Below are positions 16,141 to 22,576 of a stretch of DNA of 40,868 nucleotides, one piece after another. Position 1 is the first letter of the stretch. Every line of letters begins with the position of its first letter. A model generated the notes under the pieces. That model had not been told where the DNA came from and ran no database searches. It saw only the letters and a program-made list of their open reading frames with translations. The DNA lies in NCBI RefSeq assembly GCF_019798055.1, contig NZ_JAHOPH010000035.1, positions 1 through 40,868 on the forward strand, in the 5' to 3' direction. A program made the translations under genes and the position numbers. The DNA is from Salsipaludibacter albus (GTDB taxonomy: Bacteria; Actinomycetota; Nitriliruptoria; Nitriliruptorales; Nitriliruptoraceae).

Positions 16141-17504
16141 CGCGACTCCTGTCGTGGCTCCGGACGTGCGGGCCCGGGCGGCTGGTCAGGCTGCCAGGTC
16201 GTGCCGATCGGGCGGTCGGCGGGCGACCCGGGTCGGGCGACGTCGCCGGTGACCACGCCCAGCGGCAGGTCGTCGTCGAGCGGCGCCCAGCCGTCGTCGG
16301 TGACCGGCGGGACCTGTGGCCCGTGGGCCCACGTCCCGTCGTCGTGGACCGCCAGCACCGTATCGACCAGGGGCACGGCGCCGGGGTCGCCGGCCAGGCG
16401 ACCGTAGACCGGCTGGGCCAGCACCGGGCCGACGGTGGTGTCCGGCTGCCAGAAGTGGCGCACCCGGGCTCCCTCGGTCGCCGTGACCAGGCCGGCCGTG
16501 GCCGTGTCGTCCAGTGCCCGGGTCCCGGGCCGGACCACCACGCCGGCCAGTCGCAGCTCGGTCCCGGTGGCCTCGCCGCGTCGTCGCCGCACGATCCCCC
16601 GCCAGCCACCACCGGAGGCGAGCCCACGCCACGTGGCCGGCTCCGCGAACGCCAGGGTCGCCCCCGGGATGCTCGCCACCAGGTCGTCGGCGTCCGCGAC
16701 CCGGCAGGTCCCCGCGCTGAGCGCCGCCAGCAGGAAGCCCATCACCAGGCCACCGGGGCGCCACCAGCCGGTCGACGTGGCCACGACCTCCGAGCCGGTC
16801 GCGACGTCCGGCACCCACAGCCGGACCTGGAACGTGGCCGCGACCAGCTGGCGCTGGGTCGCCGTGACCATGCCACCATCCAGGGGCAGCTCCAGGGCGG
16901 GTGCGTCGGGATCGACCGGTCGCAGGCCGGCCTGGCCCGCCTCGTCCACCAGGGTGCTGAGCACCGAGCGGTCGTGTCGGCGCAGCCGGCGACGCACGGC
17001 GTGCACGGCACGGCCCAGAGTGGACCGCCCGGTGCGTCGTCGGACCAGCCGCTCGACGTCGGCGCGGACGACGTCCGCCGCGGGCACGCCCGTCCGCGCC
17101 CGTCGCCGGTCGACGACCACGAGCACCACCTCGTCGCCGTCGGGGATCGCCGCCCCGTCGAACTCCGCGTCACGGCCGGGGATCACCTCGCCGTCGGACG
17201 TGGCGTGGTGGTCGAGGTCCCCGGTGCGCCCGACGTGCGGATCGCGGACCTCCAGCAGGACCCCGGCACGCCAGGTGGCCAGCGCGACCACGAGGGCGGC
17301 CAGGCCACCCTCGCAGTCCAGGACGACGCGATCGGGGTGGCGACTCGCCAGCCCACGCGCGACGTCGTCCACGACGGCACCCAACTGGACCCAGGTCAGC
17401 GCGTGGCGGTCGTCGACCAGCGCGATGCCCTCCGGGACGTCGCGGATGGCGTCGGTGACCAGTCGCCACGCCCCGACGGCCGGGTACTGCCAGCCGGTGG
17501 GCAC
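16137..17504 (-). CDS. Degenerate acyl-adenylate-forming (ANL superfamily) homologue
   Basis: 455 residues from the first canonical in-frame start (GTG 17504). The layout follows acyl-CoA synthetases: ALTWVQLGAVVDDVARGLA, then LAALVVALATWRAGVLLEV, then VTATQRQLVAATF in the place of the usual THRNL stretch, then PGGLVMGFLLAALSAGTCRV. The TSGTTG-type phosphate loop is not seen, the YGxTE motif position reads HFWQPDTT, and the C-terminal lid domain is missing. Catalysis by the normal mechanism is therefore unlikely. The frame stays open upstream to a GTG at 17843 through a (PTPD)n region, without a start between, so the true N-terminus is unresolved. It is coupled to pabA by ATGA. Confidence 0.6.
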   Translation of the reverse strand: MPTGWQYPAVGAWRLVTDAIRDVPEGIALVDDRHALTWVQLGAVVDDVARGLASRHPDRVVLDCEGGLAALVVALATWRAGVLLEVRDPHVGRTGDLDHHATSDGEVIPGRDAEFDGAAIPDGDEVVLVVVDRRRARTGVPAADVVRADVERLVRRRTGRSTLGRAVHAVRRRLRRHDRSVLSTLVDEAGQAGLRPVDPDAPALELPLDGGMVTATQRQLVAATFQVRLWVPDVATGSEVVATSTGWWRPGGLVMGFLLAALSAGTCRVADADDLVASIPGATLAFAEPATWRGLASGGGWRGIVRRRRGEATGTELRLAGVVVRPGTRALDDTATAGLVTATEGARVRHFWQPDTTVGPVLAQPVYGRLAGDPGAVPLVDTVLAVHDDGTWAHGPQVPPVTDDGWAPLDDDLPLGVVTGDVARPGSPADRPIGTTWQPDQPPGPARPEPRQESR

Positions 17505-17600
17505 GCCCGGCGGCCACGAGGCGAGCCAGGGTCGCGGCGCCGCGTCCGGCGAAAACGTCGGCGGACCGTGCCCATCGACGTCGGCCTCGGAGTTGGAGGT

Positions 17601-17657
17601 GGGGTCGGGGTCGGGCGTGGGGTCGGGCGTGGGGTCGGGCGTGGGGTCGGGCGTGGG
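17601..17657. repeat. 12-bp tandem repeat GGGGTCGGGCGT
   Basis: Four perfect copies (17607-17618, 17619-17630, 17631-17642, 17643-17654) follow a partial unit from 17601. Read on the minus strand they encode a (Thr-Pro-Asp-Pro) repeat in the open frame upstream of the ANL-like domain. The unit length is a multiple of three, so copy-number change would not break the frame. Confidence 0.85.
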
Positions 17658-17785
17658 AGCGTCCGCCGGCTCGACGTCCGCATCGGGCGTCGAGCGGGCG
17701 TCCCGGACGGGTGGGTCGTCCCCACCAGGTGCGGATGCGGCGGCGGCAGGCAGGACGATCTCGCTTGGACGGAACGACGCGGCGG

Positions 17786-17795
17786 AGTCTACCGT
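17786..17795. promoter_or_regulatory. Overlapping divergent -10 candidates
   Basis: TACCGT at 17790-17795 (plus) faces the polyprenyl synthase, with a weak TTGGAC at 17765-17770 as possible -35 (19-nt gap). TAGACT at 17791-17786 (minus) faces the ANL-like gene. The two hexamers overlap by two bases, so the two transcription units may compete. Confidence 0.35.
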
Positions 17796-17888
17796 CGGGG
17801 GCTGACGGGCCGACCGCTGGTTGCAAGGGACCCGGCCCCCCACGCCCGGCACCGCCCGTGCCGGTGACCTCGTCGACAGGCATCGCCC

Positions 17889-19004
17889 GTGGCCGCTGCA
17901 CCCTCGACACCGTCTTCCCGCGCCCCCCACGAACCGCCTCCCGGTGCGTCCTGGGGCGAACTGGTGGGCGACCGCCTGGACCGCGTCGAGACCTCCCTCC
18001 ACCAGACCGTCGAGGAGGCTGCCGCACGCTTCGGGGCCATCGATCCGGACCTCGCGGCGGTCGCCGACGAGGTCGTGGCCTTCGTCGCGACCGGCGGCAA
18101 GCGGCTGCGTCCCCTGCTGGTGCTGCTGGGCCACGAGCTGACCGGGGCCGACGGCGACGTCGTGCCGGCGGCGGTCGCCGTCGAGCTGGTCCACACGTGG
18201 GCGCTGGTGCACGACGACGTCATCGACGGCGACGCGACCCGACGGGGACGGGCGACGACCCATCGTGGGTTCGCCGAGCGCCACGCCGCGCGTGGCTGGG
18301 CCGGCGACACCGATCACTACGGCATCGCGATGGCGATCCTGGTGGGGGACCTGGTCGCCGTGCTCGCCGACCAGTCCTTCGAGCAGACCGCGGCCGATCC
18401 GGCCCATCTCGCCGTCGCGCGGGCCGAGTTCACCGCGATGCGGCTGGAGGTGATGGCCGGCCAGGTGCTGGACGTCCAGGTCGCGGCCGAGCGCACCACC
18501 GACCTGGACCGGTCCCTGCGTGTCGCGACCCTCAAGTCGGGGCGCTACTCGGTCACGCGCCCCCTGCAGCTCGGTGCACGGCTCGGTGGGGCGTCCCCGG
18601 GGTTGATGGACCACCTCGCGCGGGTCGGGGACGCGCTGGGGGTGGCCTTCCAGCTGCGCGACGACCTGCTCGGCGTGCTCGGCGACCCCGCGCGCACCGG
18701 CAAGCCGGTGGGTGGCGACCTCCGGGAGGGCAAGCGCACCGTGCTGGTGGCCGAGGCGGCGACGCGGCTGGACCCGGCGTCACTCGCCCGGCTGGAGACG
18801 ACCCTGGGCGACCAGGCGGCCGACGACGAGACCGTCCGGCGCTGCATCGCCGACCTGGTCGACAGCGGGGCGGTCGACGCCGTCCAGGCCCGGGTGGACG
18901 ACCTCCTGGCCACGGCGTCCGCCGAGCTGGACGACCTGGCAGGTGGCTCGGCGGCCAGTGCCCTGCACGCACTGGCCGCCGAGTTGGGGTCCCGGACGCA
19001 CTAG
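17889..19004 (+). CDS. Polyprenyl diphosphate synthase (GGPP/heptaprenyl type)
   Basis: 371 residues, all-alpha trans-isoprenyl synthase. GGKRLRP (69-75) binds IPP. The first Asp-rich motif is DDVID (109-113), the second FQLRDDLLGVLGD (255-267). MAGQVLDVQ and KSGRYSV are also typical. It condenses IPP with allylic diphosphates for geranylgeranyl or longer chains used in menaquinone, carotenoids or membrane lipids. Chain length cannot be fixed by eye. The N-terminal ~20 residues are a Pro/Ser-rich extension after the GTG at 17889. The gene stands alone between divergent and convergent neighbours. Confidence 0.92.
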   Translation: MAAAPSTPSSRAPHEPPPGASWGELVGDRLDRVETSLHQTVEEAAARFGAIDPDLAAVADEVVAFVATGGKRLRPLLVLLGHELTGADGDVVPAAVAVELVHTWALVHDDVIDGDATRRGRATTHRGFAERHAARGWAGDTDHYGIAMAILVGDLVAVLADQSFEQTAADPAHLAVARAEFTAMRLEVMAGQVLDVQVAAERTTDLDRSLRVATLKSGRYSVTRPLQLGARLGGASPGLMDHLARVGDALGVAFQLRDDLLGVLGDPARTGKPVGGDLREGKRTVLVAEAATRLDPASLARLETTLGDQAADDETVRRCIADLVDSGAVDAVQARVDDLLATASAELDDLAGGSAASALHALAAELGSRTH

Positions 19005-19029
19005 GCGTCTCGGGGCCCTGGCCGGGTCC

Positions 19030-19194
19030 TCAGATCCACCAGGTCACGACTCCCACCGCCGGGTTGTACCACCGGGATTCCACCCAGGGGAAGACGAACT
19101 CGAACAGCAGCCAGACCACGACGATCGTCACCACGACGCCCACCAGCAGGCGGACGAGACGGGTGGGCCGGCGGGCAGGACGGGTCTCGCTCAT
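19030..19194 (-). CDS. 54-residue single-pass membrane protein coupled to the sortase
   Basis: A short basic head (SETRPARRPTRL) precedes one long hydrophobic helix (about 14-36) and an aromatic tail ending VVTWWI. The ATG at 19194 overlaps the sortase stop (ATGA at 19194-19191), so it is translated after the sortase. I recognise no family. It has no sorting motif and no secreted domain. It could be a sortase partner or a small membrane regulator; this is guesswork beyond the operon link. Confidence 0.7.
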   Translation of the reverse strand: MSETRPARRPTRLVRLLVGVVVTIVVVWLLFEFVFPWVESRWYNPAVGVVTWWI

Positions 19195-20021
19195 TCGTCC
19201 GCCCCGGCCGCGGTCGCCGCGTCGCCGACCCGCAGCTCGCCGAAGGCCACCAGTCGCTGCGCGGCCGAGTACTTCGGGTGGCACGTGGTCAGCGTGATGC
19301 CGTGGGTGATCTCGCGGTTGAGCGGATCGGGGTCGACGACCCACACGTCGGTCGGGGCCACGGCGCGCAGCTCGACGAAGTCGTAGATCCAGTGGCGCCC
19401 GTCGAGGTCGACCACGTGGATCTCGTCACCCGGTTCGAGCAGGTCGAGGTTGTGGAACGGGTGGCCGTAGGTCGTCCGGTGACCGGCGACCGCGAAGGTG
19501 CCCTCCCCGCCGGGCGGGGACGTCTCGGGGTAGTGCCCCGGTCCGCGGGCGAGGAAGTCCAGCGTGACGCCCTCGACGACGGCGTTGATCTCGTCGTCCA
19601 CCACGAACTGCCCGTCTCGCTCGAACCACAGCAGGGCGTAGGAGCCACCGGGGTCCCCGGGCACCGCGATCCCGGTGCCGGTGTCGGAGGTGTCGGACGT
19701 GGCCGTTGCGTCCCCGGACGACCCCGTGGAAGCCGGGAGCGCCTCGGTCTGGGGCGGGATGTTGGCCACGTCACTGGTCGAGGTCGGGCCGGACTCGACC
19801 GCGGCCTCGGGCAGGATCACCTCGTCCCACTGCCGGGTCAGGACCGCCTGGTCCGCCGCGTACTCACGATCGGTCCAGAACAGGAGGTAGACGATGAACA
19901 GGACGATGACCACGCCGACAGCAACCAGGACCATGCCCAAGATCCGCAGTGCCGTGGTCCAGGCAGGCGGACTCGGGGGGTCCTCCGGGGCACGCTCGGG
20001 TGCCAACACGCTGGTCGCCAC
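19191..20021 (-). CDS. Class E sortase
   Basis: 276 residues. An N-terminal signal-anchor helix (about 24-48) is followed by a Ser/Thr-rich stalk (about 75-118) and the sortase fold with catalytic H181 (FAVAGHRTTYGHPF), C247 (TLTTCHPKY) and R256 (SAAQRL). The TCHPKYSA motif marks class E enzymes, which in actinobacteria anchor proteins bearing LAxTG-type signals to peptidoglycan. The GTG at 20021 has a GGGAGGG Shine-Dalgarno at suitable distance; a longer frame upstream lacks one. A sortase of this class lies between crgA and pabA in many actinobacteria. I see no LAxTG/LPxTG protein in this window. A TACGTT hexamer at 20119-20114 is a possible -10. Confidence 0.9.
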   Translation of the reverse strand: MATSVLAPERAPEDPPSPPAWTTALRILGMVLVAVGVVIVLFIVYLLFWTDREYAADQAVLTRQWDEVILPEAAVESGPTSTSDVANIPPQTEALPASTGSSGDATATSDTSDTGTGIAVPGDPGGSYALLWFERDGQFVVDDEINAVVEGVTLDFLARGPGHYPETSPPGGEGTFAVAGHRTTYGHPFHNLDLLEPGDEIHVVDLDGRHWIYDFVELRAVAPTDVWVVDPDPLNREITHGITLTTCHPKYSAAQRLVAFGELRVGDAATAAGADE

Positions 20022-20198
20022 GTGCGTCCCTCCCTCCCGGACCCGGTGATGGTCCACGACTGCGGCGCCCTGCGTACTCGCGGGGCCGCCGTCCTCGCCC
20101 GTGTCGAGCGATCAACGTATCACCGGGTGGGGTGGCGTCCACGGGCGCACGGTGGGACCGCACGGGTCGCGGCGAGGGCCGTGTGCTCGCCGACGACC

Positions 20199-20204
20199 TA
20201 GACT
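20199..20204 (+). promoter_or_regulatory. Candidate -10 box of crgA with leader hairpin
   Basis: TAGACT fits TANNNT and would give a crgA leader of about 100 nt. The leader begins with a stem GGAGGGG (20205-20211) / CCCCTCC (20226-20232). The crgA ATG at 20313 is preceded by GAGG at suitable distance. No clear -35. Confidence 0.35.
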
Positions 20205-20312
20205 GGAGGGGCACCGGCGCCCCCACCCCTCCGTGGGTCGGCAGGGCCGGGGGCGGGAGCCACACGGTCCCGTCACGCCGCACGCCACACCCGCCAGTCG
20301 TTCGAGGCCGTC

Positions 20313-20582
20313 ATGCCCGAGTCCACGCACAACCGCAAGGGGAAGAAGCGTCCCCGCCCGACCCGCGAGGCGCCCCCTCCGGTCAACCCGAAGCCGAGCC
20401 CGGACTGGGTTCCGCGACTGGGTGTCGGGCTGCTGGTGTTCGGCCTGCTGATCATCATCGCGGGCTACGTGGGACTGGGGGACGTGACCGCCTCGTGGCC
20501 GATCCTGGGGCCCAACTGGCCGCTCGCGCTGGGCTTCGTCGCCCTCCTCGGCGGGTTCTGGACGCTCACCAAGTGGCAGTGA
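20313..20582 (+). CDS. crgA: CrgA, septation membrane protein
   Basis: 89 residues, the family length (about 85-93). A basic, Pro-rich cytoplasmic head (NRKGKKRPRPT) leads to the conserved segment starting SPDWVPRLGVGLLVFG, then two membrane helices (about 33-52 and 66-84) separated by a short loop with LGPNWP, ending FWTLTKWQ. CrgA recruits FtsZ, FtsQ, FtsI and CwsA to the septum and coordinates growth and division in actinobacteria. Its position near the sortase, pabA and pknB block is the conserved arrangement. Downstream lies the DnaA-box cluster. Confidence 0.93.
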   Translation: MPESTHNRKGKKRPRPTREAPPPVNPKPSPDWVPRLGVGLLVFGLLIIIAGYVGLGDVTASWPILGPNWPLALGFVALLGGFWTLTKWQ

Positions 20583-20587
20583 TCCCG

Positions 20588-20784
20588 TAACCACACAGGT
20601 GTCACTTCTCCCCATGTTTGTCCACAGCCTGTGGGCAAACTCGTGGCTTCCACTCCCACATCGCCAACATTTCCCCCAGATTCCGCAGCGCTGTCCCCAG
20701 AAACTGTGGACAACCTGCGGATGAGTTGCGGACGACCGCGCGACGGTTGTGGAAAACACGGAATCCGCAGCAGCCTGTGGACAA
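20588..20784. other. oriC: Candidate replication origin: cluster of DnaA boxes
   Basis: Within 200 bp without a gene lie three exact copies of the actinobacterial DnaA box TTGTCCACA: 20618-20626 (+), 20705-20713 (-) and 20776-20784 (-). TTGCCCACA (20630-20638, -) and TTTTCCACA (20748-20756, -) differ by one base. Weaker forms are CTGTCCCCA (20691-20699, +) and GTAACCACA (20588-region, +). The stretch is visibly less GC-rich than its surroundings. In other actinobacteria oriC lies between dnaA and dnaN, which are not in this window, but the fha-pknB/crgA block is a known origin-proximal neighbour. It could instead be a DnaA-titration site. Confidence 0.6.
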
Positions 20785-20849
20785 CGCCCGGGGCGGCGTG
20801 TTCACCTCGCCGCAACCCGCTCTCGCGGTCGTCGAGGGCCCCTGGGGCG

Positions 20850-21173
20850 CTAGTTGCGGGGCACCTCGTCGCGGGCGTGCATGGCCGTCGCACAGTGGCG
20901 CGGGGCCTTGCCCGTCCCGCGGGTCATGAGCAGCAACTCGGTGCCACAGTCCTCGCACCAGTAGAGGGTGCGCTCGGCCGGTTCCACGACGACCGGCTGC
21001 GGCTGGTCGAGGGCTGCCTGGGTGCGCTCGCCCACGGCCATGGAGCGCAGCGACCCGATCGCCCAGCGGATGAACAGCCAGCCCAGCAGCGGTGCGAGGA
21101 CCCAGCGCCAGCCCCAGGTCGACCCGATCACGACGGCGCCGCCAGCGGCGGCGAGCAACAGCAGGATCCGCAC
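20850..21173 (-). CDS. Small membrane protein with C-terminal zinc-ribbon-like motif
   Basis: 107 residues. Two short hydrophobic stretches near the N-terminus (about 3-19 and 21-39) are followed by a cytoplasmic tail with YWCEDCGTELLL...RHCATAMHARDEV: C-x2-C, then a His-Cys pair, an incomplete zinc ribbon common in actinobacterial small proteins of unknown role. The GTG at 21173 has GAGGAGG 6 nt upstream, a strong Shine-Dalgarno that decides the start. It runs toward the DnaA-box cluster and shares its upstream region with tRNA-Ala. Confidence 0.75.
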   Translation of the reverse strand: MRILLLLAAAGGAVVIGSTWGWRWVLAPLLGWLFIRWAIGSLRSMAVGERTQAALDQPQPVVVEPAERTLYWCEDCGTELLLMTRGTGKAPRHCATAMHARDEVPRN

Positions 21174-21222
21174 GCGCCACCTCCTCGACACCGGGTCGCG
21201 ACTGGTCCGTTCGATGGTCCGC

Positions 21223-21232
21223 ACGGTACCGT
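21223..21232. promoter_or_regulatory. Palindromic divergent -10 candidate
   Basis: ACGGTACCGT is a perfect palindrome that gives TACCGT on both strands. It lies about 47 nt before the tRNA and about 50 nt before the zinc-ribbon gene start, so one site could serve both directions. Confidence 0.35.
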
Positions 21233-21278
21233 TCGGGTCCACGAGCCCGGCCGTGCCGCGCTCGTCCTCCCCACCCCC

Positions 21279-21351
21279 GGGCCCGTAGCTCAGTTGGCAG
21301 AGCGCCGCCTTTGCAAGGCGGATGTCGTCGGTTCGACTCCGATCGGGTCCA
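21279..21351 (+). tRNA. tRNA-Ala (anticodon TGC)
   Basis: 73 nt cloverleaf. Acceptor GGGCCCG (21279-21285) pairs with CGGGTCC (21344-21350) with one G-U pair, discriminator A at 21351. D-arm GCTC/GAGC. Anticodon stem CCGCC (21305-21309)/GGCGG (21317-21321) around loop TTTGCAA, anticodon TGC at 21312-21314. T-stem GTCGG/CCGAT around TTCGACT. The 3' CCA is not encoded. Confidence 0.97.
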
Positions 21352-21517
21352 CGTGCATCCGTCGATGGCGAAGTGCTGCGGACCCGTCGACATCCGGATG
21401 CAATGGAGTCTTGCTCGCAGGCTCGCAAACTCCAGCGCTCCCGGCCGACCGACTCCAGGTGCCGATCGACTTCAGGTGTCGGGTCGGTGGCCCTCTCCAC
21501 ATGCATCCGCCGATGGC
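21348..21517. repeat. 22-bp direct repeat starting in the tRNA-Ala 3' end
   Basis: Copy 1 (21348-21369) begins with the last four bases of the tRNA (TCCA) and continues past it. Copy 2 (21496-21517) matches at 20 of 22 positions; shared cores are TGCATCCG and CGATGGC. An inverted CGGATGCA lies between them near 21395. A repeat touching a tRNA 3' end resembles an integration footprint, though the overlap with the tRNA is very short. Confidence 0.55.
21405..21433. repeat. Extragenic hairpin repeat, copy 1
   Basis: GGAGT (21405-21409) and ACTCC (21429-21433) enclose a stem continued by TTGC/GCAA and a loop with TCGCAGGC, followed by CCAGC. A similar element (GGAGT, TCGCAGGC, ACTCC, CCAGC) lies at 40698-40724. 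Two extragenic copies suggest a REP-like dispersed repeat. Confidence 0.5.
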
Positions 21518-21584
21518 CGGTTCCTTCTCCGGACGCGTTCGCTCCTCGCGGATCGGCACCGTCCGTTGTAGGCGGCTGGGTCCT

Positions 21585-21661
21585 GATGTGAGTTCGCTGC
21601 AGCGATGTGGATTCGACGCGAATGGGCGCGCAACTCACATCGGGATCGACAACTCACATCG
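21585..21661. repeat. Cluster of nested palindromes and direct repeats
   Basis: GATGTGAGTT (21585-21594) is inverted as AACTCACATC at 21632-21641 and again at 21651-21660. The last two are parts of 12-bp identical copies CAACTCACATCG spaced 19 bp apart. Between the arms lie the palindrome CGCTGCAGCG (21595-21604) and ATTCG/CGAAT (21611-21623). The gap 21352-21769 has no gene; these repeats, the hairpin and the terminator are its visible contents. Function unknown: operator array or recombination site are possibilities. Confidence 0.6.
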
Positions 21662-21708
21662 CGTCGGGGGGATCTCGCGGGGTCGGGCCATCGGCGAGGA
21701 CACAGGGA

Positions 21709-21737
21709 CGCGGGGGCGACCAGTGGTCGCCCCCGCG
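21709..21737. terminator. Strong hairpin downstream of the DoxX-like gene
   Basis: CGCGGGGGCGACC (21709-21721) and GGTCGCCCCCGCG (21725-21737) form a perfect 13-bp stem with a 3-nt loop, 32 nt beyond the stop of the minus-strand gene at 21770. Confidence 0.65.
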
Positions 21738-21769
21738 GGTGGTGCCCCCAGGTCGGGGACGGGTGTCGG

Positions 21770-22360
21770 TCAGCGCAGTGCGTGGAAGCGCGAACCGACG
21801 CGGTCCTCCCACCAGCCACCGAACCCCCAGGTCCGGTCGGCTGCGGCCCATGCGAGCCCGAGGAGGACCACCGAGTAGATGACGTGGTCGTCGAGGAAGG
21901 GGTGGTGCTCCGGCAGCAGCGCCGCAGCCCACATCAGCATCAGCATCGTGGCGCCGGCGTACGCCGACAGGCGCATCGCGAGGCCGAAGGTCAGGCCGAC
22001 ACCGATGCCGAGCAGGCCCACCATGAACAGCCAGTCGGCCCAGCCGGCCCCGGCGAAGGACTGGAAGAACCCGGCGAACGGGCCGGTGGTCCCGAAGGCG
22101 AGGAAGCCCTCGGTCGGGCTGCCGCCGTTGAGCCAGGCGGCGTCACCCATGACGTCGATGGTGCCGTCCTCGAGACGGCCGGTCGTGAAGCCCAGCGCGA
22201 ACAGCTTGTCCACGAAGGCCCACAGGAAGATCAAGCCGATGCCGATGCGGGTCGCGGCGAAGGCCTTGGCGGCACGCGAAGGGTTGCCGGCGATCGGCGC
22301 GACGCCCTCGGCGTCGATGAGGTGGTCGTCGTGGACCACGTGGCGGGTGAGGGTGGCCAT
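21770..22360 (-). CDS. DoxX/TQO-like integral membrane protein
   Basis: 196 residues with four hydrophobic segments (about 38-55, 88-106, 112-133, 150-172). The pattern RIGIGLIFLWAFVDKLFALGF near the N-terminus, followed by a loop with GGSPTEGFL and FFQSFAG, and a C-terminal HHPFLDDHVIY segment, matches DoxX-family proteins related to the large subunit of thiosulfate:quinone oxidoreductase. The actual substrate is unknown; no sulfur-oxidation partner is present here. The ATG at 22360 has GAGG at suitable distance. It is transcribed on its own toward the terminator at 21709-21737. Confidence 0.8.
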   Translation of the reverse strand: MATLTRHVVHDDHLIDAEGVAPIAGNPSRAAKAFAATRIGIGLIFLWAFVDKLFALGFTTGRLEDGTIDVMGDAAWLNGGSPTEGFLAFGTTGPFAGFFQSFAGAGWADWLFMVGLLGIGVGLTFGLAMRLSAYAGATMLMLMWAAALLPEHHPFLDDHVIYSVVLLGLAWAAADRTWGFGGWWEDRVGSRFHALR

Positions 22361-22427
22361 GGTGGGACCTCGCTTCCTGGGTCTGGTGCGTGGTCCGGCG
22401 TCGAGTCTGTGCTCGGCGTCCGACCGG

Positions 22428-22455
22428 GTGACCGAGTCACGATCACCGTGGTCAC
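22428..22455. promoter_or_regulatory. Palindromic operator-like site upstream of the DoxX-like gene
   Basis: GTGAC-CGA-GTCAC (22428-22440) is followed directly by GATCACCGTGGTCAC; the outer GTGACC and GGTCAC also pair as an inverted repeat. It lies about 70-95 bp upstream of the ATG at 22360. The symmetry suggests a regulator site; nothing identifies the regulator. The rest of the gap 22361-22576 shows no gene. Confidence 0.3.
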
Positions 22456-22576
22456 AGTGTGGCCCCGGGACGTTGGATCGGCCCCGGAGACCGGCCCCGC
22501 CTGCTGGTGCCCGAGGTCCCCGGTTCGGACCCGTCGGACCGGGACCATCGACCCCGTCGAGCCGGGACCTCGGGAG

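Noticed and set aside
17601-17657. Short-unit repeat as a CRISPR or promoter element
   Set aside because: It is a codon-phased 12-bp tandem repeat explaining a PTPD tract; no spacers.
20602-20849. ORFs crossing the DnaA-box region
   Set aside because: They read through the box cluster with no domain or Shine-Dalgarno and merge with shadows of the neighbouring genes.
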